Below, in pieces: positions 1 to 10,889 of a stretch of 25,696 bases of DNA. The notes beneath the pieces are model-generated. The model was not told the DNA's origin and did not search any database. It saw nothing but the letters and a program-made list of their open reading frames with translations. Made by a program: the position numbers and the translations under genes. This stretch comes from Silene noctiflora (taxonomy: Eukaryota; Streptophyta; Magnoliopsida; Caryophyllales; Caryophyllaceae): the NCBI GenBank assembly GCA_009801015.1, contig VHZZ01008392.1, positions 978 to 26,673 of the forward strand. Direction: 5' to 3'. Numbering within the stretch: position 1 is the first letter of the stretch; each line of letters starts with the position of its first letter.

Positions 1-278
1 AAATTAGGTCATGATTTTCAATTTTTATTTTAGGAAATCATGATTTCTATTGTTATCTAATTAAATTAACGATGATTACAACTATGAAATTTACCGCCTA
101 GAAATAGTGGTATTTCGTGTGAAATGTGAAATCTCAGGCGTACCACGTGAATTTTCCGTTAATTAATTTATGCAAGTTTTCGTCTAAAAAACGCAACCTT
201 CTCCAGTCATAACTCACACCTACTCAGCTTAGGTTATAACTGGTTATTCCTTAGTGTTTAGTAGACAACTTTTAAATT
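1..278. other. Intergenic left edge, nothing recognised
   Basis: This is AT-rich DNA with no open frame of note. The first 45 bases hold a short inverted pair around CATGATTT and AAATCATG. Bases 270-278 (TTTTAAATT) form the left target-site copy of the Mutator-like element that follows. I see no gene or RNA here. Confidence 0.4.
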
Positions 279-998
279 GGGAAATGCTAAATCACGCGCA
301 TAATTTTACTAAATCCGGCGCATTTTTATCCCTTATTCCGATTTTAACCCTTTCGATTCCCTCACCATCATGAGAGACAAATTTAAAAAAAAAAAAAAAA
401 TTAAAAATTTCCCCAAAATACTCCGTTTGACCACCACTGAAAAACGACTTCTTAGTTCTCAACCACCCTTTTCCATCCTCTTATGCGTCGGCCACCCCTC
501 CCCTTCGCCCCTCACGTCGCCAACCACCAACAGTAGAAGTGTCGAACACCTTCTTCTTTCCCCAACCACCATCCGCAACACAACCGACCCCGCAGCAGCC
601 ACCACCGTACACCGACGATCGACGACCGCCTATAGACTACAAATACTCCGGCCAAACACCGATGACTATCGATCCATATTACGGTCGGCCTACGATCGCC
701 CTTCAACAACAAATAAAATCAAAAGTACAAAACCCTAATTGTAATTTTCTGTAAATAAACTTACATTCAATCGATTTAAGCACGTGTATTGATAAAAGTG
801 TCGTTAAAACGACAAAATTTCTTTTGATATGTGCGAATTAATTGATAATTGACGAACTAAATGATGAATTGTTTAGTTTTGAGAGGAAGGGAAGGAAGAG
901 AAATTTTTTAATTTGCTTTACGAGGAGGGGTAAAATTGGAATAATAGTGGTAAAGTGCGCGGGCTTTAGTGAAACCTTATGCGAGATTTAGCAAATAC
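279..998. mobile_element. Non-autonomous Mutator-like element (MULE), possibly a Pack-MULE
   Basis: The two ends form long imperfect terminal inverted repeats of roughly 75-80 bp, about 279-355 against the reverse complement of 921-998. Both arms share GCTAAATC, then ATAA, ACTAAA, a GCGC block and a run ending in ATTTTA(A/C)CCC. Flanking 9-mers, TTTTAAATT at 270-278 and GTTTAAATT at 999-1007, match at 8 of 9 positions and fit the 9-bp target-site duplication made by Mutator transposases. No transposase is encoded. The interior, about 430-740, is visibly richer in G and C than the flanks. It holds open frames of 122 and 71 codons that are rich in Pro, Thr, Ser and Arg and match no family I recognise. 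A MULE that picked up a host fragment would look like this, but the captured source is not identifiable by eye. Confidence 0.6.
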
Positions 999-1007
999 GT
1001 TTAAATT

Positions 1008-1416
1008 TTCTTCATTTCTTCCTTTGGCATAGAATACACCAGAATGTCATTGATAAAAATAACTACGAGTCGATCCAAATAAGGACTAAATTCCCGATTC
1101 ATATAAGCAATGACGATTATGGAGGGGGTGCAGGTGATGCACCCGCACGGCCGCACCCCCTTTATTAAAAAATAAGTATAATTTTGTGTAATTAGGAGAC
1201 ATATTAATTATGTTGGTCTAATGGTTGTGTTTAGTTTTTCCTTGTTCAAAAATTGCGTTAATTTTTCGCACCCGTCCACGAAATCCTAAAATCCGCTCTG
1301 CCCAATTGAAAAATTATGGATTTTGGGAATCCTAGAACTATTGTTCATCTTCATCTGAAACTCAACTAACTCAACCATCCTGTTCCTCAAAATCAAAGAG
1401 TAAAAAATAAAAAAAA
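1008..1416. promoter_or_regulatory. Upstream region and 5' leader of the HPAT-like gene
   Basis: This stretch lies between the MULE and the HPAT start codon and should contain the promoter and 5' UTR. A GC-rich inverted repeat is visible at about 1121-1161, where GGGGGTGC pairs with GCACCCCC, in otherwise AT-rich DNA. The start codon at 1417 sits in an A-rich context followed by G (AAAAAAATGGG), favourable for plant initiation. I could not fix a TATA box or a transcription start. Confidence 0.35.
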
Positions 1417-4400
1417 ATGGGTTTTGGGAATTTGTTCAAAACCCTATTAATAATCTTTTCAGTAGCTCTAATCACATACAACATAATAATTTCTACAAAT
1501 GCGCCATTAAAACTTGATTTCCCAGATCCTAAAAACCCTTCAGATCATAATTCTTTCTTTTCTTCGATTGACCCAGTAATTAAATTACCCAATAATCGTA
1601 AATCAAAGTTTAATTCAGCTGAAAAAAAGAGACTTTTTCATACTGCAGTTACTTCTTCAGATGCTGTTTATAATACTTGGCAATGTAGGATTATGTATTA
1701 TTGGTTTAAGAAGTTTCAGAATGAACCCAATTCTGAAATGGGCGGGTTTACCCGAATTCTTCATTCGGGTCGACCCGATAAATATATGGATGAGATCCCC
1801 ACTTTTGTTGCTCAGCCTCTTCCTGCTGGCATGGATCAGGTTGTAATTTGTATTTTATTCATCATTTTTGTTGGAAAGTTTGTTGTTTTGTTAATTTGGG
1901 TTTGAATCATGATTTTTACTCCCTCTATCTGTCTGTCCCAATGTCGTATTTTAATCAAAGGTAAACAAATGATTGGTGGCGGTGGCTTAATTTGGCATTT
2001 GGCAATGATGATTGATCAAATTTAGTTAGATATAGAGATGTTAGTTTACAATGGCCTTTGTAGTAAGTGAGAATGCTGCTGTAGATTGAAGTAGCTATAA
2101 GTCAACTCTGGTAAGACCAATAGAACATAGGGACGCTAGAAAAAGCTCGGCTATTCTTGCTTGTGACGAAAAGGTACTTGTGAAATCTCACAACCAACTT
2201 CCCTTTTATTCGCTATTGAAATCGGTTGTGAGAATGAGAATTTGTGAAAAAGGTTAGCTTCGAGGCTCTTATGTAATGGTTGTAATGTCTGCAGTCTGCA
2301 AGTAGGCATCTTTTTTATTTTTGATGTGATTCCACTGGTCGCTGAATTGATTTTTGATGAGAATTTTACTGTAAAATCAGTACAATTTAAAATTGCTCCA
2401 CAACTCCTCTTTAGAGCGAGAATGAAAACTATGTTAACCATAGGACGAGCCTGCTTAAATCTCAAGTGGGAGATAAAATTAAATTTGTTTCAGTCATGAT
2501 GCTACGAGTGATAAACTTAAATTTATTTCAATCGTTGTGCTACGAGTGAAAGCAAGATCATCAAGAATTTGTAGCCAACCAAGTCAGAGTAAGGACAAGT
2601 GAAATGTACTGTTCTGTACGATGTATGACTGAAGGAGTCCTTCTGTTAAGATGCAAATCAGACACCCCTTAACCAAGTTACGTAATCTTGTCTGACATGG
2701 AATGCAACCGATGTAAACATGATTACATAGTCTGTGTTTTCGTGTTGCTTATATCATTCTTTGAACATGTAGGGCTACATTGTTTTAAACAGACCTTGGG
2801 CGTTTGTTCAGTGGCTTGAACAAGCAGACATTAAAGAAGAGTATGAAAACTGTCACTTCTTAATGGCTTGACAATTTTTTTAACCATGCATACTTAGAAA
2901 AGAGAGAGTTTAAAGACTTGGCTTTCTTTTTCCTAAATAGGATTTTTTATGTGATACAGTTACATACTGATGGCGGAGCCAGATCACATAATTGTGAAGC
3001 CTATACCTAATTTATCTCGTAATGGGTTTGGAGCTGCGTTTCCATTCTTTTACATAGAACCTAAGAAGTATGAGTCTGTACTTCGGAAGTTCTTTCCAGC
3101 GGACAAGGGTCCAATAACTCAAGTTGATCCTATTGGGAATTCTCCTGTAATTGTTGCAAAGGTTGGTATTTGCTTGCTGATTTCTCCCATGTTTACTCTT
3201 ATGTGTTTTTGGCAAAGTCTTAATTTTTTCTGGTCATTCCTTGAGATAGGACTCTCTCAAGAAGATAGCCCCCACGTGGAAGAATGTGTCTGTTGCCATG
3301 AAACAGGATCCAGAAACTGATAAGGCCTTTGGTTGGGTTCTTGAGATGTAAGCTTTCCATATTCACGATGATGTGTTTCTTTATTCTTAGAAAGGATGAC
3401 TGCTGTGCTCTGTGCTTATTTTGCTGCTATAATCTTCAGGTATGCCTACGCTGTTGCATCTGCACTGCATGGTGTAAAGAATATACTGTACAAGGATTTT
3501 ATGATTCAGGTCAGTTTTTAAAATTTTCTGCCAGCTTTAACAGGGAACTGTTATGAGAGAATAAATTAGTTATCAAAAATTTTCATTTTCAGCATATTTT
3601 ACTGTCTGTAGAGCTAATTGATTTCAGACCAGGTTACAATACCTTTTAAACTGTACAGCGGTACTTGTTAAATAAACTGGACGGTCCAGTTCTTATGCTA
3701 GGATAATGCCAGCAGCATGTATGCATCCCAATATTGGTTGGAGACATTTGATGGTAGCAACACACCCAAATATGTTTGATCTGCCTCATCTGTTTAATTT
3801 GGATGAACTAGGTAGGATCATAAGTGCAATACTGCCGCATCTGGTTAAGTTGATACTCTTAGGCTTCTAATAGTTGTTTTAAGCACGGTTACCAGATTTA
3901 CTATGAATAAGTCCTTACCAATTTCGAAGCTTGTACAGAATGTATGTTTTATGTGTATTTTCAGTAAGCGACAATATAGAATTCACTCTTACAGATTCCC
4001 GATTTGTTGTTAACCCTGGTTTTAAATACTCTTTTAACGGTTTCACACTCTAAATTTATAAAAGTGTAGATTGTTGGAACTTATGGACTCCCTTCATCTT
4101 TTCCATTTAGCTCGATTTCCCATTATTAACGAGGGAAATTTTGAAATTTGGGCCCAAATGAAAAATATGGAAGTATGTTGGTATAAAGCTAGAGTACTTA
4201 TGATTAGGAACACAGTATCTTATGCATATCATGAATTCATTCTTAGTTTGTGTTCACTGATCGTCCATTTTCTTCCAATGCTGCCCGAGTTATTTTAAAT
4301 CAATCAATTAGGTCCAATAAACAATTTCGACTTCTCCTAAAGTGTGTTAGCCTGGATGACCGATGACCTTATAAGGGCATTCAGCCAATAGTGAGCAGGG

Positions 4401-7400
4401 ATAGGCACCTCGTGAAGCAATTGAAAATATTCCAACTGCATCAGCACTTGCCAAATTATCAGTCTCTTTACGAAAAATTATTTCCCCCTTTCCTTTGAGT
4501 ATAAAAAGAGCCACAAGAGCAGTTTTGATCAACGGAGTTTGAAACCAATTCAGTTTCATGTTGACTTCTACTAATATATGGTCTTTCTTTTTCTACTTCT
4601 TTCGGTTTTACCAGCCTCCATGGGACAAAGAAGTTGGCGAGAAGTATATCATTCATTACACATACGGATGCGACTATAATATGAAGGTAAGAAAGCCCAT
4701 CACGAGGCTAAGGACTAGTCTATTGTACACTTTTTAATTAGCTTGATTTAGCTTATCTATGCGCCTGGAAATGCCTCTGAACTTCCGAGATTCTTATATG
4801 TAGGGTGAGCTTACATATGGAAAGATTGGAGAATGGAGGTTTGACAAGAGGTCCTACGACCAGGTTGCTCCTCCAAGAAACTTAACAATGCCACCACCCG
4901 GTGTTTCTCAAAGTGTGGTATGGTTCTCTCAACTTGCATTGGTTGATTGCAGTAGCCTGGTTATGACTTATGATGAAAGTTTACTACTTGCATATAATTG
5001 GTTGCTAAACTATCCCATTTCCCGTCTGCAGTATTTATATGTATGTTATCGGCCATGTAATATTAAGAGGATTTTATTATGTGCTTTTTTTTTGGTACTT
5101 ATAATATAGTAAGAATTTGGTCGTTTAAATTTTGAAGGGATTTAGAACTGAATCTCTTGAGAACTAGGTAATAGACACCCATTTTGACTATATCTTCTAG
5201 AGAACTAGGTGTCGCAAGTCACAACCTAAAATTCTGAAAAGAATTAAGAATACGAGGAATGGGAAAAAAATGGCATAGTTTCGATGCACCATGAAAGTTG
5301 AAGGGAACTAATTATATTAGCATCGCTTCGTTGGAATCTCGATACTTGATATATATTTTGAGCTTATTATTGCTTTGTGACACAGTCTTTACGAGGACAA
5401 ATGTCACCACCCTCCATTTTGGGAAGATGAGCTAGATCAACTCTTAAAAATCATCCTCCTTTGCCGTTCCGAAATCTGCCATAGAAAATCTTTGCGTTCA
5501 GAACTCCTTTAGGGAGGAGCATCATGGTAAACCAAAAGTTTTCATTACCGAATTTAAGAGCTGAATTTTCCTCGCATCTTTGACTAGCCCAGAGTCCTAC
5601 GCATATTTTAATCTTGTGAAGAAGCTGAAGATACGTTTCATTTTTTTAGCTCTGAAGTGTTTAATGGGAGCCCTAAGTATTTTAAAGGGATAGTCCCCTC
5701 CCTAAAACCAGTGTCAGAAAGGATGCTGTCTTTATAGGGTTAGCAACTCCACCAAAATAAATGTTGGTCTTTGCAGGGTTGGCATGCAAACCAGAAACAC
5801 AAGCAAAATCATGAACACGGGTTTGAATAGCTTTTACAGAGGGAGTATCACCTCTAGTTAAGATCATAAGGTCATCCACAAAGACCAAATGATTAAGCTG
5901 AATTTTTGAGCACTTTGGATGATAAGAGAAAAGAGGGTAGTGAACAGTACCTCTCAGATGCCTAGAAAGAACCTCCATTCCCAATACAAAGCTTTAAGGA
6001 GAAAGAGGATCCCCTTGTCGAATCCCTCGAACCCCTTTAAAGAATCCTATAGAATGCCCGTTAATTTTGAGGGAATACCTAGGAGTGTTCAAGCAATCAT
6101 ATTCCAATCAATAAAAGTCTGAGGAAATTTATAGGTAGATTATAGATAACATTTTCTGGATAAAATTCCGACTCAGAGAGTCAAAAGCCTTATGAATGTC
6201 GACTTTAATCAAGCACCTAGGAGAAACATACTTTCTTGCATACCCCTTAATCAAAGTTTGAGAAATTATCATAGATACTCCTAGATTATGCAAAAGCAGA
6301 CTGTTCAGGGCAAATAAGGAAAGGCAAACAGATTTAAGCCTATTCGCAAGGATTTTGGTAATAGTCTTTGTAAATGGTAGTGCAGCAAGCAATAGGTCGA
6401 AAATCAAGAACATAAGAATCCAAAGTTTTCTTAGGTAGGAGAACAAGAAGGGTAGAATTCACCTGTTTAAGCATCTCCTTTTGTTTGGAAGAAATCCTTA
6501 ATAGCCTTCCAAAGATCTATGCCAACAATTGACCAAGCAGGTTTAGAAAACCCTGAAGAGAAACCATCAACTCCAGGACTAAAAGTATTTTGCAAGCAAT
6601 TCCCAGCCTCCACAAGCCCAGTATCCCAATGCAACACCTGAACTTCAGAACCCAATAACCCCTCATAATCAAGGAAGGCTTTATCAATTGAGTCAGTAGT
6701 AATGTGCTCTACTCCACGATAATCTAGAATTTTACCAATGTAGCATTGATGTCTGCTCTAGCAATTTTATGGTAAAAGTATTGCGTACCACAGTCAGCAT
6801 TCTGAAGATGAATAATTTTAGCCCTCTGAGAAACAGCACTAATTTCAGCTGTCCTGAGATGCACATAATTCTGAAGCAGGACAGCGTCAAGAGTAATGAG
6901 GGTTTGATCCAGAGGTTGGATGGATAGCTGATACTGACAGTCACTTGGCTGATTTTGAGCATCTGCAAATTTAGAGGTGAGCTTGGAAAAATAAGTAAAA
7001 TGGAGTGATTTCAGCGCTCTTTCAACACTTTTCAGCTTGGTAATAAAGGCAAAACATAGCAGTTCCCTTAACATCATGGCTTTCTTCAGTCCAGGTTTTA
7101 CGAACAACTTCCAAGAAAGAGTAACAATCCCCAATACAATCATTGAAGCATCCATAGCACTCTGATCAGCTAGGTTGGGGCCAATCCTTTCCTCATGGCT
7201 TCTAACCACAATCCAACTAGAGGATATAGACTTTGAAAAGCAAAATAGTTTGTGCCATAAAATCTGCCTTTGAAACATATCATCACTCCCAGAAATCATT
7301 GTCATGAAAATAGAAGAGTGGGGGTAGAATAATGATGAACTTTACCATGAATAAACTGAGCATTCTTTTCCAAAATCTCGATATCAACAGTTACGGGATT

Positions 7401-8280
7401 CCAGATATGCCATATCCTACCATTATTATGATACTCAATTGTTACAAACAACGTTCCAAGTAGAGAAACTCCTTTGAATAATTCTAGTGGCTTTGTGAGC
7501 CTTATATTCTAGTTTCAAGAACTCCAATATATACTTGTAAATTGTAATGTCCTTTGCGTCACAATCAACCAGCTGCTGCAACTGTGGCCTTAATCCAATG
7601 TCGTTACCCACTAAAGTATATTCCCATAATTTCAAATCATCCTCATTATCTTCCTGACCTATATGAATCTCTTCCAAACCCGCACTATCCTTACAAAAGA
7701 AAAGGCTCATTCCCATTTGGGATTTATTAGAGACCAAATTTCACCAATTCATGGCTCCAGAATTAGCTTAGGAGTTGTAGTTCATGGCCCGGGATTCAAA
7801 TTAGGTTGAACAGGCAAATGACCCATAGTGTGAAGGGGTTGCCCAGAAGTAGGAGCTACCAGTGTGGGCGGACCAGTCGATCCTCCAATTGCACTTTCAA
7901 TCAGAGTATGAAGGAAAACTGGAGATCTAGGATTAGGAATTACCTGATTTACTAGGGGAACAGTAATTTCTGAGGCATCCTCCTCAGGAATTGGATCACT
8001 CGAAGCACAAAGGTTATAGGTTCTGTTGCAAAAATTTTGATGGTTTGATGGTCATCCCCTTCCTCTCACCATGGAAACAAGCTTAGAGAACACCGTCAAA
8101 CAAAGCGAGGAAGAGAGCGCTTTTAGTATAATATGCCTTATTGTTCTAGGTGAAGTATAATATGTTCTGATACTTTTATAATGTTGATTATATAGCTCAT
8201 TTATCAATGGTGCCTGTCAGGTGACTCTGGTTAAAATGGTGAATGAAGCAACAGCCAACATACCTAACTGGGAATCGTAA
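1417..8280 (+). CDS. HPAT: Hydroxyproline O-arabinosyltransferase (HPAT/RDN1-like), 8 exons, intact
   Basis: The enzyme adds the first L-arabinofuranose to hydroxyproline of extensins and CLE-type signal peptides, using UDP-arabinofuranose, in the early Golgi (family knowledge; CAZy GT95). Exons: 1417-1839, 2773-2840, 2960-3161, 3250-3347, 3440-3509, 4615-4686, 4804-4917 and 8221-8280. All internal borders are GT-AG and the phases agree. The total is 1107 nt, giving 368 residues, the usual length for the family. Residues about 5-26 form a hydrophobic signal anchor ([20 protein letters not shown]). Family-typical blocks follow: [83 protein letters not shown] and the C-terminal IPNWES. An NLT sequon lies in exon 7. 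Intron 7 is 3303 bp because it carries an antisense LINE; the coding frame is untouched. Which paralogue (HPAT1, 2, 3 or RDN1) it is cannot be settled by eye. Confidence 0.93.
1918..1976. repeat. Collapsed Stowaway-type MITE remnant in HPAT intron 1
   Basis: A left-end-like sequence (ACTCCCTCTATCTGTCTGTCC) is followed after about 25 bases by a typical right-end inner sequence (AAAGGTAAACAAATGATTGG). The element middle is missing. It looks like an internally deleted Stowaway-like MITE about 80 bp inside intron 1. The same AAGGTAAACAAAT block occurs near 14635 and 24822. Confidence 0.45.
3510..4614 (+). other. HPAT intron 5 (1.1 kb), no inserted feature recognised
   Basis: The intron runs from GT at 3510 to AG at 4613-4614. 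It contains short open frames, the longest about 75 codons, on both strands. None has a recognisable domain and none is in phase with the flanking exons. I see no transposon ends or RNA gene in it. Confidence 0.6.
5385..8110 (-). pseudogene. Decayed L1-type LINE, antisense in HPAT intron 7
   Basis: Read on the minus strand, pieces of a plant LINE follow in the expected order. At about 8093 a start MVRGRG is followed at once by a stop, then a Pro/Ser-rich stretch to about 7785. At about 7740-7480 comes an ORF1-like DUF4283 N-terminus ([15 protein letters not shown], then [14 protein letters not shown]). An endonuclease fragment ([18 protein letters not shown]) begins near 7410, and an RT linker lies near 6800 ([16 protein letters not shown]). 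RT motifs are [12 protein letters not shown] near 6570, [12 protein letters not shown] near 6200 and catalytic FVDD at 5882-5871. PFKYLG then appears near 5680, and weaker RT C-terminal similarity continues to about 5385. Most of the endonuclease is deleted, along with the segment joining ORF1 to it. Frameshifts and stops are many. No poly-T tail or target-site duplication could be fixed, so both ends are approximate. It is dead. Confidence 0.8.
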
Positions 8281-8760
8281 AGGGATTTCATTGGACGTAA
8301 AGGCTACACTTACACTAAGGGTATGACCTCGTACACCACCAGTTATATATTGTTATCATTTTTTCTTGTTTTTGCTAGTTAGTTTCTTTAAAACTTTAAT
8401 AACAATGTTAACGTTGTAATTTCATATAGGGTGCAGTTACTTACCTTAATGTAGGAAATTTATTTACGTGCAATACACTTCCTCGATTTACTCAGGTGAT
8501 CCCAACATACGGAACTCAAAGTTCTCCGACATTACAGAATTCTTTCCACGTACTTTCTCGACAACCAGATTTTGCTTCATGCAAACAACAGTCATAGCCT
8601 AAGTTATTAGAAACAGTTGTGAATCCCGGAAATTGGTGTTAAAATGTAGAGCTTTGTGTGAATATGATGAAATTGTTGTTATGCACGTCTCTCCACCGTG
8701 TAACTCTCTATGTAATATTACGCTCATGTCTGAGCTAAATATATATGATCTCCATAGTTT
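8281..8760 (+). other. HPAT 3' UTR with a probable short intron (8321-8429)
   Basis: Downstream of the TAA at 8278-8280, a GT donor (AAGG|GTATGACC) at 8321 and an AG acceptor (TTTCATATAG) ending at 8429 delimit a T-rich 109-bp stretch that looks like a 3'-UTR intron. The sequence after it, about 8466-8598, is again seen as a diverged copy at 11496-11630. This supports its being part of the transcribed 3' UTR of an ancestral gene. No exact poly-A site was assigned. Confidence 0.45.
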
Positions 8761-9767
8761 TTGAGACACTTGATGGTGATCGATGTCATTGATAGGGGTA
8801 CTACTAGCCCCGGAGTAATGGACACGGATTAACCCGTATCGACAAATGTGACTTACGCATATGAATCGAAAATTTGGAGCAGGTAAACAGAGTTACAGAG
8901 TAGATGGTTGAGTAGTATTGATTTTAAACTTGTTATAGAGACTTGGAATGCACCGTCATTTTTATGAATTCGATATCCTTGAAAATAGTTGTATTATTTT
9001 GATGCAATTTGCGGGTTTTTTACGTGTTTATATGGTGAATCATTAATCGTATTAAAAATATATGAAACTAAAGCAAAATGTAATTCAAAAGTACAAATAT
9101 AATTAAAGCAACGAGGTTCGTAATCTAATATAGAATGATTTTTAACTTTTATTTTACTATTAGTTTAGAGCCCGTGCAATAAATGCACGGTATTTAGAGT
9201 TTCTTTTATTTTTAATAAATTACTTATATAATAGTAGTATCCCATTATATNTTCATATTTCTCGTCATAGTAATTTACTTTGAGAAAAAAAGGTTGTAAC
9301 TATAATTATTTAAGAGAATTGAGTAATGTGCTGCAATATATTATAAAAAAAGTAATTTTTTTTATATCACAAAGCTAATGATTTCAATTTTTAACTTATC
9401 TTAATATTTTTTTGCCATGAAAGTAATCATAGCCAATTTACAGTTTTGTCTTATACGTAGAGTATAGTATATAGGTAACTCATTCTCAAATAATAACATC
9501 AATAAAAAATTTAGCAATATATAGTTTTATATAAATTTTATTTATATTTTAATTAAGATATTATAGTTTAGAGTTGAGTGAAAATAATATAATTTGATTT
9601 AATTTTAATGAAAAGATAATAATTCAATAAAATAAAATATAATTTTTAGCTTCCTTAATTAATGAATACATTTAATTGTATTTAGTTTCCTTATTTAGGA
9701 AAATGCTTTTTGGAGGGAAAAATAGAGAGATCACCTATCCTTTTAGTAGATAGGGGATTGTAAAACT
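8761..9767. other. AT-rich intergenic DNA, no gene seen
   Basis: This is strongly AT-rich, especially 9190-9720, with no coding signal. A short inverted motif, CCGTGCAATAAATGCACGG at about 9172-9190, stands out. Base 9251 is an N, the only ambiguous base in the window. I see nothing else I can name. Confidence 0.5.
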
Positions 9768-9893
9768 TTAATGTAAGTGGGACCAACCATAGGGTTGCTC
9801 TATTTCCCCCCGCTTGCCCTTCACTTGCCTTATTGTGAGAGCGATGCTCTGTGACGGATAGTGCCCGTCACAAGCAAGACGTTTTGTTAACCC
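9768..9893. repeat. Repeat copy 1 of the GACGGATAGTG MITE family
   Basis: The stretch from TAAGTGGGACC through TATTTCCCCCCGCTTGCCC, CACTTGCCTTATTGTGAGAG and GACGGATAGTGCCCGTCACAAGC to GACGTTTTGTTAA matches 22463-22601 in the same order and orientation. Inside it, TGTGACGGATAGTGCCCGTCACA is a near-palindrome. It appears to be one end of a MITE whose fuller copy is at 22404-22602. Confidence 0.55.
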
Positions 9894-10556
9894 AAAAGGG
9901 TTACACCGGAGAAAAAAAAAAGGTGGACTATTAAATATAGGTAAATTCTGCAAAGTTGGGACCGAAGGTTTGGGGTAGTGACGAATTTAGAGGGGCTAGT
10001 AAGAGTGGTCGTCTCCGCTAGACATTGAAATTTTCGCAATTTTTAGTTAAAATTTTCGATTTTTAATGTACTCTTATGGACAACTAACAGCTAAAAAAAT
10101 TGCTCGTACTACCTATACAACTTTAGTGTCATGTCAGTATGTCTCCTTGTGCCATCTTGTGTAACAATATAGTCCATATTTTTGACATTTTTAGTGTCCC
10201 TGAGTATCTTTTACGTTTTTATTTTGAGTGTCTCAGTTAATTGTTTACTTTTTTATTTTGGAACTACAATTTAATTATCCACATTCAATTTGATCAACCT
10301 GTCATCAAATAATTGACTGAGGAACTACTTTACAACCTTTATATTTTGTATTTCCAAAATTTTCGAATAAGTTATTGTTCCTTGCCCCTGACTTAGAGAG
10401 TTATATGTGCTTTGTGTAAGAAACATATCTTTACGGCTGTCAAAAGAGGAAAAAAAAAAATTGTTCGATTCTTCCTTATGAATATGAAATTACAAAAAAA
10501 AATTAGTCCGCGTGATAAATTCCTTTTCATGCTTAAAAAAGATTTGCATTGCAGTA
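9894..10556. other. Intergenic DNA, old repeat-like sequence
   Basis: No gene is seen. Bases about 9958-10100 (from GACCGAAGGTTTGGGGTAGTG to the AATTTTTAGTTAAAATTTTCG run) read like a degraded plant repeat, but I cannot assign a family. The rest is AT-rich with A-runs near 10452 and 10495. Confidence 0.35.
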
Positions 10557-10822
10557 GAGAGTGAGTAAAAATATTTGTAGAGAATGGATTTATGTAAGAT
10601 TACAAGTAAAATCGCTATTTTATATAACGACTTTGGTTTCATCCCAAAAAAAAAAACACATATTTTATATAACGACTTTGGTTTCATCCCAAAAAAAAAA
10701 ACACATATTTATGAGGTAATTTGACAGAGCAAAGTCGCTACCTCTAGTAATTTTGCCTTATAATAATTTGTTCTCAAATCCTACATAAATTCATTCTCTA
10801 CAAATATTTTTATCCTTGTCTC
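10557..10822. repeat. Hairpin MITE-like element with long inverted arms
   Basis: The left arm at about 10557-10601 (with AAAAATATTTGTAGAGAATG then ATTTATGTA) is nearly the reverse complement of the right arm at about 10776-10822 (with TACATAAAT then CATTCTCTACAAATATTTTT). The arms are about 45 bp with a few mismatches and a loop of about 175 bp. The loop also pairs in part: CGACTTTG at about 10628 and CAAAGTCG at about 10730. No coding sequence is present, so it fits a non-autonomous foldback or MITE element of unassigned superfamily. Confidence 0.55.
10616..10710. repeat. 45-bp direct tandem duplication, 2.1 copies
   Basis: Unit 1 is 10616-10660 and unit 2 is 10661-10705, followed by the first five bases of a third. 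Each unit begins TATTTTATATAACGACTTTG and ends in an 11-base A-run plus CACA. The two units look identical, including A-run length, which suggests a recent duplication by slippage or an assembly effect. It sits inside the hairpin element's loop. Confidence 0.9.
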
Positions 10823-10889
10823 TATTTGCCGTTTTTTAACGTTAAATAATAAAATAATAATAATAAAAAAAAAAAAAATCTATCTAATA

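Noticed and set aside
370..754. Overlapping open frames of 122 and 71 codons read as possible small proteins
   Set aside because: They lie wholly inside a transposon, are low-complexity Pro/Thr/Arg-rich, overlap in different frames and match no family I recognise. They are described under the MULE.
2151..2465. Reverse-strand open frame of 104 codons in HPAT intron 1
   Set aside because: No domain, antisense within an intron, and composition like the surrounding intron; a chance frame.
4071..4298. Forward open frame of 75 codons in HPAT intron 5
   Set aside because: It is inside an intron, out of phase with the exons, and its sequence shows no family motif.
5919..6122. Forward-strand open frame across the intronic LINE
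   Set aside because: The minus strand here encodes recognisable reverse transcriptase, so this is its shadow.
10490..10687. Reverse frame with a repeated GMKPKSLYKI-like peptide
   Set aside because: The peptide repeat is only the translation of the 45-bp tandem duplication inside a MITE.
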